This document shows positions 7,221 through 16,929 of a DNA stretch of 64,000 nucleotides, piece after piece. The notes beneath the pieces were generated by a model. That model saw only the letters and a list, made by a program, of their open reading frames with translations. It was not told the origin of the DNA and did not search any database. Made by a program: the position numbers and the translations under genes. The stretch comes from Ottowia beijingensis (GTDB taxonomy: Bacteria; Pseudomonadota; Gammaproteobacteria; Burkholderiales; Burkholderiaceae_C), in assembly GCF_013423955.1 (NCBI RefSeq), contig NZ_JACCKX010000001.1, positions 1 through 64,000 on the forward strand, in the 5' to 3' direction. Numbering within the stretch: position 1 is the stretch's first letter; the number at the start of each line of letters is the position of its first letter.

Positions 7221-9378
7221 TGCCCACCCCCTCTGCGCCTTCCTCTGCGCGCGCTTCCCCGTACCCCCTGCGAAGTCAGCGCAGTCAGCGCAGACACTTC
7301 GCCGGGTGCGTTGACTTCGAAGTCAGCGCAAGTCAGCGCAGTCAGCGCAATGGGCTGCGGCTCGGCAAACTCGCGGCCTTGCGGTGTAGCCCATACCTCT
7401 TTCTGGTGCCGGTTTTCGGCGCTGCGCATCACGCGCACCAGTTGCCCGGCCCGCTCGGCACGGCGCAGCAAGTCGAACACGTCGGCGGGCTTGATACCCT
7501 CGGATAGCCCGGCTCGTTGCAAAGCAGCTTCGCGGCATGGGTGCGGCTTGTCGTTGCCGTGGTGACGTGCTCGCCACGCTCGGTGAATTCGGCAATCAGC
7601 CTCAGCAGGGCTTTGGTGTTCACGCGGTCGCTGATACCCTGCACCACTGGCGAAAGCGTCTGCACGGCCTGCGGTAAGCCCCTGGCCATTCCAGCGCCAG
7701 CGGCGCGCGCATCTTGCCGTGGTTGCTCTTCTGGTGCTCCAGCGTCAACGAGCCATCCTCGGCGCGGCTCATGAAAATCCGGCTGCGGGATGAGTTGTGC
7801 CACGCCGTGGAACCGCTGTAACCCTCGCCGCCTTCGGCCTTGCGTGCCCGGCTGGTGTTCTTGTCGACGTGCGCCAGCAGCAGCACGGCGGCATCGGCTT
7901 CGCGGGCAATCGCGGCCAGCGAGCGCATGAAAGCCCTCACCTGACGGCGCTGGATTTCGTCGCCGCCGTAGGCGTCCGATGCGTTGTCGATGGTGACCAG
8001 CCCGGCGCCGGTTCTGCGCACCAGCTCGCGCAGCTCGGCATAGACCGGCGTCACGTCTCCAGGCCCGCGGCCTTCACTGGCGAACAACTCCGGGTTTTCG
8101 GTGCCGTCAACGATGTGCAGTGCGCCCAGCTCGGCAGGGGAGATGCCCCAGCACTGGCAGATGTGCGCCAGCCGGTGGCGCACGATGCCGGCCCCATCCT
8201 CAAGGCTGGCAAACACCACGGGCACGGCGTCGGTGCCAGCCCCGAAAAGCTCCCGTCCTGTCGACACGGCAGCAGCCAGCATCAGGGCAACCGTCGATTT
8301 GCCGGTGCCCCCGTGCGCACCTAGCAGCGTAACCACGTTCCGCGGGCAGTAGCCATCCCACACGAAACGCGGCGGCGGGCTGGGGTTGCTGTGCACGTCG
8401 AGCACGCTGACGGGCGTCAGCAGCGGCGCGGGCGGCTCAGGAACTGCGGCAGCTTCCAGCAGCGCGGCCAGCGCTTCCAAGCCGTCACGCTGCGCCAGGT
8501 CGCCCACGTCCGAATTGGCGGGCCAGCCCTCGGGCAGCGCGGCCACGGCGGCGCCCAGCTCGCGCGCAATGGTTTCGGCGTCCGGTTCCTTGCCCACGTC
8601 GGGCACCAGCACCAGCCGGGCGGATGCATCACGCTGGCGCAACTGCGCGGCCACGCGGGACACGTTGCCCCAGCCGAAACACACCACGGCGCGATGCCCG
8701 GTCGCCTGCCAGCAAGCCCATGCAGCCCCGATACCCTCGCACACGTACAGCGGCCCGTCGCCAGTGCCGACGATGTGCGATGCGCCGGTCATCGGCGCCC
8801 CGGCCAGGTTCATCTTGGGGCCATCGGGCGGAATCAGCTGCAGGCTTTGCAGCTCGCCGGCCGGGCCATGGGCGGGGACCACCAGCGCGCCGGCCATGCT
8901 GTGCCCACCGATGCGCAGCGGGTCACCCTGGGGCAACACGCGCAGCAGATCGAGCGGCACGCCCTGGGCGGCCTTGCGCACGATGTACGCATGCTGTGCT
9001 GTAGCTGGCTCGCAGCGCGCCCACACATCGGCAGGGTGCTACCTGGGCGCGGGGCTTTCGTGGGCGCCTGGGGCTTGCTGCGGGGCTTGGCTGGGCTTGG
9101 CGCGTGGGCTTGGCGTCATCGCGCCAGCCGTGTTCAGTGGCCATGCGGTACAGCGTGCCGGCGCCTACGCCCTTGCCGGGCTTGAAGCTGCGCCAGGTGT
9201 CGCGCGCGGCGCGGCTGTCGTAGCTGGCGGCCTGGGCGCTCCAACTGTCGAAGGCGTCGAAGTCCAGTCCAGCCGCCTGGGCGGCCATGCCGGCGCGCAC
9301 CCATTCATCGCGCGGCAGGTCGGGCGGGATGTGTCCCAGCGCCTCCCGGGCGCGATTGAGTTCGTGGGCTGCGCTCAC
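7217..9378 (-). CDS. Primase/Toprim/RepA-type helicase, multidomain, frame broken
   Basis: One protein of about 720 residues read through at least three indels (near 9040, 7690 and 7505). The N-terminus (MSAAHELNRAREALGHIPPD, then DAFDSWSAQAASYDSRAARD) is a PriCT-2 primase C-terminal-type domain. Next comes a Toprim-like region (DGPLYVCEGIGAAWACWQAT, LVLVPDVGKEPDAE). Then follows a RepA/AAA ATPase with Walker A LLGAHGGTGKSTVALML and Walker B LVTIDNASD. The C-terminus, PADVFDLLRRAERAGQLVRV, resembles a winged helix. Such proteins initiate and unwind replication of satellites and plasmids. Its start overlaps the upstream gene and its stop overlaps the next, so the cluster is coupled. Confidence 0.78.
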
Positions 9379-9821
9379 CTCGCCGCCTCCGCAATGGAGC
9401 GCGCTTTCGTTTCAATGGCGCGCCTCGCGCCCCGCATCGCCTTCTGGCTTTTGGCGCACTTCGGGCAAACCAGATAGACAAGGCTCGGATGGGCGGGGTT
9501 GTGCGGCTTGTAGCTGCACACCAGCCAGCCGGGGGCGGGAGCGCGCATCTGGAAACAGCCCCAGCAGCGGGCCGGACGGTCATCGGCATGCAGCGCGGCG
9601 CGGACGCGATTGATCTCGGTGATGTCGTTCATCGGGCCCCCGATCTGCCGCAGGAACGCGCGCGCCTGCTCAATACTGTCGAACTCGCGGGCAAAGACCC
9701 AGCGGCTGACCAGGATGGTGATGAGGCCGTCGTCATCGGCGCACCAGGTCATCGCGTGGCCGGTCAGGGCGAATTCGGCTTGAAGGGTGGCCAGGGCCTT
9801 GCGCGTAGCCGTGTCCACCAT
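9375..9821 (-). CDS. Zinc-ribbon-like hypothetical protein
   Basis: 149 residues from MVDTATRKALATLQAEFALT; an upstream GTG at 9866 is possible. The N-terminal half resembles a small alpha/beta domain (WCADDDGLITILVSRWVFAR). The second half begins MNDITEINRVRAALHADDRP and holds two cysteine pairs, CWGC and CPKC, spaced as in a zinc ribbon. The internal ATG suggests it could be two genes, or a fusion. The stop overlaps the primase-helicase start. Function unknown. Confidence 0.55.
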   Translation of the reverse strand: MVDTATRKALATLQAEFALTGHAMTWCADDDGLITILVSRWVFAREFDSIEQARAFLRQIGGPMNDITEINRVRAALHADDRPARCWGCFQMRAPAPGWLVCSYKPHNPAHPSLVYLVCPKCAKSQKAMRGARRAIETKARSIAEAAR

Positions 9822-9906
9822 GGCAGACTGGCGGGGCTCGATTGAGCATTGCTGCTTGTTCACCACGCCCGGCCTGCCCGCCGGGCGTTTTCATGGGGCG
9901 TCCATG

Positions 9907-10209
9907 TCAGGACGCCTTGGCAAGCTGATCGAGCTTGCGCAGCACGTCGCGCGCCGCGTCCACGGTGTAGATGGAGCGCTTGCCGAGGCGCTTGGGCTTC
10001 GGAATCACGCCATCCTTGATGAAGCCGTAGAAGGCCGTACGCCCGAACGGCGTGAAGCCTGTGCGGCCTCGCTTGTCGCCGCGCGGCCGAAGGCTGAACA
10101 TTTGATCTACGGCGACAAAGCCCTCTGTCGGCATCACAGCGGCGATCGGCTGGATCGGCTGCTGCGTGGGCTGTGGCCCTGCCTCGGGTGCGGTGGTCTT
10201 GGTTTCCAT
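9907..10209 (-). CDS. AlpA-like helix-turn-helix regulator/excisionase
   Basis: About 100 residues from METKTTAPEAGPQPTQQPIQ; an upstream ATG at 10239 exists. After a flexible proline/glutamine-rich N-terminus comes a MerR/AlpA-type winged-helix core: RTAFYGFIKDGVIPKPKRLG, then SIYTVDAARDVLRKLDQL. AlpA-family proteins activate or direct excision of satellite elements and are usually encoded near the integrase end, as here once the two later insertions are removed. It is the first gene of the leftward cluster, with a short inverted repeat 48 bases upstream. Confidence 0.72.
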   Translation of the reverse strand: METKTTAPEAGPQPTQQPIQPIAAVMPTEGFVAVDQMFSLRPRGDKRGRTGFTPFGRTAFYGFIKDGVIPKPKRLGKRSIYTVDAARDVLRKLDQLAKAS

Positions 10210-10256
10210 TGGGCGCTGTCCTAGTTCGGATGCGTTCAATGGTCACTCACAGCAAT

Positions 10257-10280
10257 TTGGCAAAGCGGTTAAATTGCCAA
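10257..10280. promoter_or_regulatory. Inverted repeat upstream of AlpA-like gene
   Basis: TTGGCAA at 10257-10263 and TTGCCAA at 10274-10280 form a perfect 7-bp inverted repeat with a 10-base spacer, in the noncoding 10210-10394 stretch before the leftward cluster. It may be an operator or excisionase site. This is weak evidence, from symmetry and position only. Confidence 0.35.
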
Positions 10281-10394
10281 TTCATGGCGCGATGCTTGCG
10301 ATCGAGACAGCGCTAAGTCGTTGATTTCCAATGACCTATACGAGTCAATACGATGCTGTTCGGACGGTGACAATGTGGAACTCGGAGACCTGGC

Positions 10395-10443
10395 TTATGT
10401 CCGCGCGTAGCGCCGCGTGAGTCCAGCCAAACGCGCTGCCTCC
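10395..10443 (-). pseudogene. 3' remnant of gene split by composite transposon
   Basis: When 10444-22772 and one copy of the TCC duplication are removed, the truncated frame at 22773-23350 continues without a break into this stretch. It reads KDVREAARLAGLTRRYART and ends at TAA (10395-10397). The added residues look like a helix-turn-helix recognition segment. This restoration is the best evidence for where the 12.3-kb unit inserted. Confidence 0.7.
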
Positions 10444-10507
10444 TGAGGTTGCCCCTGAAAACTGGAGTTCTTAACCCTTGTTGAAAATACCGACAAGGAG
10501 TTCAGAG

Positions 10508-10838
10508 ATGAGTGACAAGCAGGTGCGTGCGCAGTACACGCGAGAGTTCAAGCAGGAGGCTGTTCGGCAGGTCCGCTCGGGTCAGGCGATTGCGGTGGTG
10601 GCCAAGGTACTGGGCATTCCCAAAGCGAGCCTGGGCAACTGGGTGCGGCTGTCAGCCAAGGGAGAATTGGACGGTGCGGGCGGTGGTGACAAGAGAATCC
10701 AAGTCTCGCCCGAGCAGATGGAGATAGCCCGGTTGCGTGCAGAGAATGCTCGCCTTCGCATGGAGCGCGACATCGCAAAAAGCCGCGGCGTACTTCGCGC
10801 AGGACACGCTGCGAGGTACGCCTGGATTCACCAAATGA
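10508..10838 (+). CDS. IS3-family OrfA
   Basis: The helix-turn-helix half of an IS3 transposase, about 110 residues. It starts MSDKQVRAQYTREFKQEAVR and continues with AIAVVAKVLGIPKASLGNWV and a leucine-zipper region (EIARLRAENARLRMERDIAK). In the A-run at 10777-10781 the frame shifts; with one A added it ends KAAAYFAQDTLRGTPGFTK at a TGA (10836-10838). That A-run could be the usual programmed -1 slip site for making OrfAB or just a homopolymer error. The stop overlaps the OrfB ATG. Confidence 0.82.
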
Positions 10839-11703
10839 GAAAGCTGTACCCGGTGAATGTGTCCTGCGGGGTGCTGGAGGTCAGCGCCAGCGGGTACTTC
10901 AACCGGCTGCGCCGGCGTGATTCTGGCCACGGTGGACCTGCCCGGCGTCACAGCGACGAAGCCCTGCTGGCGTACATGCGCGCCATCCACGCCGAGGTGA
11001 AGGGGAATACGGTTGGCCACGCATGCACAAGGAACTGCTGGCCCGGGGCATCCGGGTGGGCAAGGACCGGGTGCGCAAGCTCATGCAGCAGCACGGCATC
11101 AGGGCCAAGACCAAACGCAAGTTCGTGGTGACTACCGACAGCCGCCACAGCCTGCCGGTGGCGCCCGACTTGGTACAGCGGCGCTTCAACCCCGAGGCGC
11201 CCAACCAGCTGTGCAGTGGCGACATCACCTACATCCAAACCGACGAGGGCTGGCTGTACCTGGCTGCGGTCATCGACCTGTTCAACCGTCAGGTGGTGGG
11301 TTGGAGCCTGCAGCCGCACATGCAGGCCAGCCTGGTCAAGGACGCGCTGGCCATGGCGTGGTGGCGCCGCAGGCCACCTCCTGGACTGATATTCCACAGC
11401 GACCGGGGCAGCCAGTATTGCAGCCATGAGTTCCAGGATGCCTTGAAGGACTGGGGCATGCGTTCATCGATGAGCAGAAAGGGCAACTGCTGGGACAACG
11501 CACCGACCGAGAGCTTCTGGGGCCGGCTGAAAACAGCCAGCGTACATGGGTGCAAATTCGCTACCCGTGAGCAGGCCAGGCAGGCGGTGATGGACTGGAT
11601 GGCCTTCTACAATCACCGCAGGCTGCATTCGTCGCTGGGCTACCTCAGCCCGATGCAGTACGAGCAGCGCTGGTACGAGGCACAGCGTAAAAAGGCCGCG
11701 TGA
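10835..11703 (+). CDS. IS3-family OrfB transposase (DDE), frame broken
   Basis: Integrase-core transposase of about 289 residues, starting MRKLYPVNVSCGVLEVSASG, with an indel near 11012. The rve core is clear: SGDITYIQTDEGWLYLAAVI, GLIFHSDRGSQY, and the final DDE glutamate in NAPTESFWGRLKTASVHGCK. The conserved tryptophan of the motif W-S-G-D-I-T is cysteine here (TGC at 11212-11214); the second copy at 21903-22772 keeps tryptophan. Either this copy is slightly damaged or one base was miscalled. Confidence 0.85.
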
Positions 11704-11849
11704 ACCGTGGGTTAAGAGCTACACGAAACAGGGGCAAGGTCACAGTAAGACTAACCCATCAAGAATTAAAACAGGCGGGTCATACTGCGCCTGGATTGAC
11801 TGCAGTCCGGCAAGGTTCAGAGCCTGCGCCAAACGGGAGAATGCATGCC

Positions 11850-12799
11850 ATGAAAAATTCGGTTAACACACTGCGCAGCGTCAATATGAACCTGCTGCCG
11901 ATATTGGCTGAGTTGCTACGGACAGCTAATGTAACCAGAGCTGCGGGCAGGCTGCACCTCACTCAATCCACGGTCAGTGGATCACTTCGTCAGCTGCGCG
12001 AGATATTCGGCGACGAGCTACTGATGCAGCATGGCCGGGAAATGGTTCTTACTGAAAGAGCCAAGCGACTGGTACCAGAGGTAGAGCGCATCATGGAGTT
12101 GACTGGCCGTCTGTTCCAAACGGAGCAATTCGATCCTTACACGGCTGCATCGCGCTTTCGCATTGCAACAGCAGACTATGTTTCGGCACTCGTGACGTCG
12201 AGGCTAGGGCTGTCCTGCAGACGCTAGCCCCGAACATTACCCTTACCCTCACGCCTACGCCGGGCACATCCGCCAAAGAACTGCAACTCGGATCACTTGA
12301 CCTGATTATCTGCCCCAATCTTCCATCCATTGGCAAGCCTGCGGCATAAGCCGCAGCGATCAGGATTTTCAGTATGAAATTTCATGCAAGACGACTTGGT
12401 GGCAATCCAGTGGCGCGCGCATTCAGGCAGTGCAAAGGCAATGAGTCAGCTCGAGTACCTCGAACGTCCACACGCCGTCTATTGTCGTACAGACGGACAC
12501 GAGACCATTGAGCAGGAAACTCTGAACCGCCTAGGCTTGCGACAACGTACTCAGTTCCAGGTTCCCTATTTCACGTTGCTCCTCAGTTGGTTGTCAATAC
12601 AGACATCATCAGCTTGGTGCCCCGATCGCTCGCGCTCCACTACGTGAAAATCTTCGATATTGACATCTTCAAACCGCCCTTCGAGTTGCCGACCATGGAT
12701 CTGGTCATGATCTGGGCAAGAAGCCGAGAAGCCTTTCCAGACCTGAATTGGTTACGAAACCTGGTGCGCCAGGCTTCATCTGAGGCTGAGTGCGCCTGA
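11850..12799 (+). CDS. LysR-type transcriptional regulator, frame broken
   Basis: About 316 residues through three indels (near 12205, 12340 and 12585). The N-terminal helix-turn-helix is typical: LAELLRTANVTRAAGRLHLT, then QSTVSGSLRQLREIFGDELL. The effector domain is readable in pieces (APNITLTLTPTPGTSAKELQ; QDDLVAIQWRAHSGSAKAMS; DIISLVPRSLALHYVKIFDI). The length fits NahR/NodD-type LysR proteins, which activate aromatic catabolic operons with a pathway intermediate as inducer. It lies just inside the left IS3 copy and, before IS30 and IS407 jumped in, directly upstream of nahF. Unusually it points the same way as the operon. Confidence 0.8.
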
Positions 12800-12805
12800 A
12801 TACAG

Positions 12806-13914
12806 GGCGGTCTCAAATCTGAAGTGCAACACCGCTGGTTGATATTCAATGAATGGTAGCGGAGTTCCTCTCGGCGATAGCCGCCATGAATCGCTGTAAG
12901 GCCTGATAGGGAGAATCCCATCCGAGCGTCTGCCGAGGACGGTTGTTCATCAGATCGGCCATGGAATCCAGCGCCTCCTGGTCATGCACGCTCAGGTCTG
13001 TGCCCTTGGGCATGAACTGGCGCAGCAGCCCATTGGTATTCTCGCAACTGCCCTTTTGCCAAGGGCTGTGCGGATCACAAAAGTACACGCGCATACCAAG
13101 GGCTTCGGCGAGCTCCTTATGCCGGGCCATCTCCTTGCCCTGGTCATAGGTGAGCGTCTGGCGCATCGGGTCTGCAATCTGGCGCAGCTTGTTGGTGAAC
13201 GCAGCCAGTGCACTCTCAGCCGATGCGTCAGGCATCTTGCACAGCAGCACCAGGCGCGTTGAGCGCTCGACCAGCACACCCACCGCCGACTTGTTGCCAG
13301 CGCCCTTGATCAAATCCCCTCCCAATGCCCCGGCATCACGCGATCATTGACCTCGGGTGGGCGAACATGGATAGAGACCATGTCTGGAATCTGACCGCGC
13401 CGATGAGAGCTGCTGAACGCGGGCGGCGTGTACTCTTGCCCTGGCGCAGCAGTGCGATGAGCTGGCGGCGCAACTCGCCGCGTGGGTATGCATAGATGGC
13501 GGTGTAGATGCTCTCGTGCGAGGCATGCTTGCTTGGCTCTTGGGGATACATGCGCTGGAGTGTGTGTGTAATCTGCTGGGGCGACCACAGCCAGCACAGC
13601 ATGGTGGTGACAAGCATCCACAACGCCCCGGAGCTGTGCAGTTTGGGGCATGGCCTGACCTGAATGCGACGCTGCTGGCACAGGCGCTGCGCAGGCGCGC
13701 TGGCGTAACTGCCATTGCAGGCGTTGCGCCGCAACTCACGGCTGATGGTGCTTGGGCTGCGGCCTTGAAGGCGGGCTATGGCCCTGATGCTCCAGCCCTG
13801 CTGGCGCAGCGATGCCAACGTCACCCTATCTTCTGGCTGCAAGTGTTCGTATCTCTTTCTCATCTGCATACATTACCCTCGGTGAGGGTGTTGCACTTCA
13901 GATTTGAGACCGCC
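12806..13914 (-). mobile_element. IS30-family insertion sequence
   Basis: 1109 bp with near-perfect terminal repeats: GGCGGTCTCAAATCTGAAGT on the left and its complement at 13895-13914 on the right, the match extending over 28 bases. A 3-bp target duplication CAG flanks it (12803-12805 and 13915-13917). One transposase gene lies inside. Confidence 0.92.
12846..13869 (-). CDS. IS30-family transposase, frame broken
   Basis: About 341 residues in two frames joined near 13335. The N-terminal helix-turn-helix (EDRVTLASLRQQGWSIRAIA, then LQGRSPSTISRELRRNACNG) is the IS30 signature. The catalytic DDE domain follows: MPGHWEGDLIKGAGNKSAVG, QTLTYDQGKEMARHKELAEA and CDPHSPWQKGSCENTNGLLR. The E in the last motif completes the triad. 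The break is one indel in a G/C-rich run and the element may be active. Confidence 0.88.
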
Positions 13915-13986
13915 CAGCCTGACCTGCCCCTCCCTGCCGTACCAGTCTGAGGTTAGCGAGGTCCGTCAACCAGGAGAATGACGGAC

Positions 13987-14253
13987 ATGAAGAAGAGCAG
14001 GTTTACGGAGGAGCAGATCATCGGGTTCATCCGCCAGGCAGAGGCGGGGATGCCGGTGAAGGAGTTGTGCCGCAAGGGCGGCTTCAGCGACGCCACGTTC
14101 TACAAGTGGCGCGCCAAGTACGGTGGCATGGATGTGCCCGACGCCAAGCGGCTGCGTGAGCTCGAATCCGAGAATGCCAAGCTGAAGAAGCTGCTGGCGG
14201 AGGCCCACCTGGACATCCACGCGCTCAAGGGCGTCTTCGGGGTAAAGCGCTAG
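13987..14253 (+). CDS. IS407-group OrfA
   Basis: 88 residues, starting MKKSRFTEEQIIGFIRQAEA (an ATG at 13978 is also in frame). The helix-turn-helix GMPVKELCRKGGFSDATFYK and the leucine-rich tail RLRELESENAKLKKLLAEAH are typical of IS3-family OrfA proteins, which bind the termini and join OrfB through the coiled coil. Confidence 0.9.
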   Translation: MKKSRFTEEQIIGFIRQAEAGMPVKELCRKGGFSDATFYKWRAKYGGMDVPDAKRLRELESENAKLKKLLAEAHLDIHALKGVFGVKR

Positions 14254-14285
14254 CCCCACAGGCGAAGCGCACGGCAATCGCCGCC

Positions 14286-15119
14286 ATGGTGGAGCAGTTC
14301 CACCTGTCTGAGCGCCGTGCCTGCCGCCTCGTGGGGCTCTCCCGTGACAGCTACCGCCATCCGCCCCAGGAAACCGAGATGAACCAGCCTGAGCGCCAAG
14401 ATCATCGAGATCGCCCATGTGCGCCGGCGCTTCGGCTATCGGCGCATCCACGACCTGCTGCGTCCGGAATTCGCCGGCGTCAACCACAAGCGGGTGCTGC
14501 GGCTGTACCAGCAGGCGAACCTGTCGGTGCGCAAGCGCCGCAAGGCCAAGCGTCCGGCCTCGGAGCGCATGCCGTTGCAGCTGGCCCGCGCCGTCAACGA
14601 GGTCTGGAGCATGGACTTCGTGAGCGACAGCCTGGCCAGCGGCCGCCGCATCAAGTTCCTTACCGTGGCAGATGACTTCAGCCATGAGTGCGTGCAGATC
14701 GGCGCCGACTTTGGGATCTCGGGCGAGTACGTTACACGGCTGCTGGACGAGACCGCGCGGTTCCGCGGCTACCCGCGTGCCGTGCGCACGGACAACGGCC
14801 CGGAGCTCACCAGCAGGGCCTTCATGGCCTGGGCTCAAGGTCACGGCATCCGGCACATCCTGATTGAGCCCGGGCGGCCGATGCAGAACGGCTACATCGA
14901 GAGCTTCAACGGCAAGTTCCGCGACGAATGCCTGAACGAGCACTGGTTCCAAACGCTGCCTCAAGCCCGAGCTGTCGTTGCAGCCTGGCGCCAGGATTTC
15001 AACGAGGTGCGCCCCCACAGCAGCCTTGGTCGCATTCCCCCGCACGCTTTGCGGAGCAGCATCGCCAGCAAGCTGTCGATGCTGCCGAAGACCAGTTACC
15101 CAGCAGCCAAATCGATTAA
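14286..15119 (+). CDS. IS407-group OrfB transposase, frame broken
   Basis: About 278 residues through indels near 14385 and 15040. It begins MVEQFHLSERRACRLVGLSR. The core holds NEVWSMDFVSDSLASGRRIK (first Asp), RAVRTDNGPELTSRAFMAWA (second Asp) and NGYIESFNGKFRDECLNEHW (Glu). The proper C-terminus, in the last frame, reads RFAEQHRQQAVDAAEDQLPS and stops at 15119. DDE catalytic residues are all present. Confidence 0.88.
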
Positions 15120-15174
15120 CCTTTCAACCCCGGACTTCCTACGTTCGATTGGTACGGAGGAAGGGGGCAGGTCA

Positions 15175-15459
15175 AGCCAAATGGTTGCCAAAGCGGCGAC
15201 AAGGGCCCCGGGGCCGCATAAAAGCAGGCCCATCTGCAGGGAAAATGGCGTCCTCTACGCCATCTGAAAACTGCGGCCTTGTAGCACTCGCGAATTCGAG
15301 TTGTTCAGGACATCCCTAACTGATGACGCTCGGGGTTCCAAACTACTATCGGGATGACCGATACGTGGCATCCGAATTCTCCGTTTTACTGGCATCGGTA
15401 GTACTCCTAGAGTTGGCAGTCTTCTTTCGCACTATGACCAAACTCAGGAGAAACCAAGA
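15175..15459 (+). promoter_or_regulatory. Leader region of the nah-type operon
   Basis: 285 noncoding bases between the IS407-group element and nahF. It is less GC-rich than its surroundings near 15340-15440 and should contain the operon promoter and any LysR binding site, but I could not assign -35/-10 boxes or a clear T-N11-A operator. CAGGAGAAACC 8-18 bases before the nahF ATG is a good ribosome binding site. Confidence 0.4.
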
Positions 15460-16909
15460 ATGGAGACCCAGCTCATCATCGACAACCAGGCCTTGCCTGC
15501 GTCCGGCAACGCCACCTACGTCAGACTCCATCCAACCACAGGCAGCGCAGTCACCCGCGCAGCAGCGGCCAGCGTAGGCGATGCAGTAGCGGCTGTGGAA
15601 TCGGCACACCGTGCATTCCAGTCCTGGTCGCAGAGCGGCCCTACGGAGCGCCGAAGAATCCTGTTGAAAGCGGCCGACATTCTGGAATCGAAAACACCGC
15701 AATTCATCGAAACCATGGCAAAGGAGATTGGCGCCTCGGAGCTTTGGTCCGGGTTCAATGTGATGCTGGCAGCCAACCTGTTTCGCGAGGCTGCAGCGCT
15801 GGCCACACAAATCCAAGGCGAGACTATCCCGACCGACAAGCCTGGCGCGCTCTCGATGACCGTACGTCAACCGGTAGGCGTGATCCTGAGCATCGCGCCA
15901 TGGAATGGCCCCGTGGTTCTGGCTGCGCGCGCCATCGCGTACCCGATCATTTGCGGAAATTCCGTGGTTTTCCGCGCTTCAGAGACCAGCCCTAGAACCC
16001 ACCTGTTGATCGCAGAGGCACTGGTGGAAGCTGGGCTGCCGCCAGGTGTACTGAATGTCCTCACGAACGACCCAAGCGACGCAGCCGAGGTGGTTGATGC
16101 GTTGATCTCTCATAAGGCAGTGCGTCGCATCAACTTCACAGGATCCACCCGCATTGGTCGCATCATCGCAGAGAAAGCTGGCCGCCATCTGAAACGGTGC
16201 CTCCTTGAACTAGGCGGAAAGTCACCCCTTGTCGTTTTGGACGACGCGGACATCGACGAAGCAGTCAAGGCGGCCGTGTTCGGCGCGTTCCTCTACCAAG
16301 GACAGATCTGCATGTCTACCGAGCGCATCGTAGTTGACGAGAGAATTGCGGATGAGTTTGTAAAAAATTCGCCGCACGGGCTCGTGAACTTCGGGTTGGT
16401 GACCCTGCCACTGGGGAGGCCTGCATCATTGGCCCGATGATCGTAAGGGAATCCGGCGCACGACTCAACCGCATGATTGACGATGCCTTGGCCAAGGGCG
16501 CCAAGATCGCTGCTGGCGGCCGAGCCGATGGAGCCGTGATGCCCGCCACGATCATCGACTTCGTCACGCCCGGCATGCAGATTTACGACGAAGAGACCTT
16601 TGGCCCCATCACGACTGTCGTCCGAGCGCGAAATACCGAGGATGCGGTGCGCATCGCGAACGACACAGCCTACGGACTATCTTCTGGGGTATTCGGTCGG
16701 GACGTCACTCGTGCGTTGGCAGTAGCGATGCGCATTGAATCTGGCAGCTGCCACATCAACGGAGCCACCGTTCAAAACGAGCTCAAGCTCCCTATGGCGG
16801 CACTAAAGACAGTGGCTATGGCCGATTCGACGGACGCGCCGTCATTGATGAGCTCACCGAACTGAAGTGGCTCACGATTGAGCCATCGAAACAGCAATAC
16901 CCCTTCTGA
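15460..16909 (+). CDS. nahF: Salicylaldehyde dehydrogenase-like (NahF family), frame broken
   Basis: NAD-dependent aldehyde dehydrogenase of about 483 residues, with indels near 16370 and 16785. It begins [20 protein letters not shown]. The key elements are present: cofactor region [31 protein letters not shown], general-base glutamate in [17 protein letters not shown] and the catalytic cysteine in [16 protein letters not shown]. The end reads [19 protein letters not shown], with a TGA at 16907-16909. The QICMSTER motif and the adjacent nahE and nahD genes point to oxidation of salicylaldehyde (or an analogue) to salicylate, the last upper-pathway step of naphthalene breakdown. The order F-E-D recalls the nag and phn operons of related bacteria. 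Confidence 0.82.
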
Positions 16910-16929
16910 ATCGAAACGCACTGAAATTC

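Larger units (their letters stand above)
10444..11742 (+). mobile_element. IS3-family insertion sequence, complete copy
   Basis: 1299 bp with imperfect terminal repeats: TGAGGTTGCCCCTG on the left and, inverted, TGACCTTGCCCCTG on the right, continuing to a shared TCTTAACCC inward. It carries overlapping orfA and orfB. Its own right flank (CAG) does not repeat its left flank (TCC), as expected if it is the left arm of the larger unit. Confidence 0.85.
13920..15174 (+). mobile_element. IS3-family, IS407-group insertion sequence
   Basis: 1255 bp. The termini are TGACCTGCCCC and its inverted counterpart, with GTACCA further in on both sides. A perfect 4-bp target duplication AGCC flanks it (13916-13919 and 15175-15178), the size expected for IS407-group elements. 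It landed one base from the IS30 duplication, separating the LysR gene further from nahF. Confidence 0.92.
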
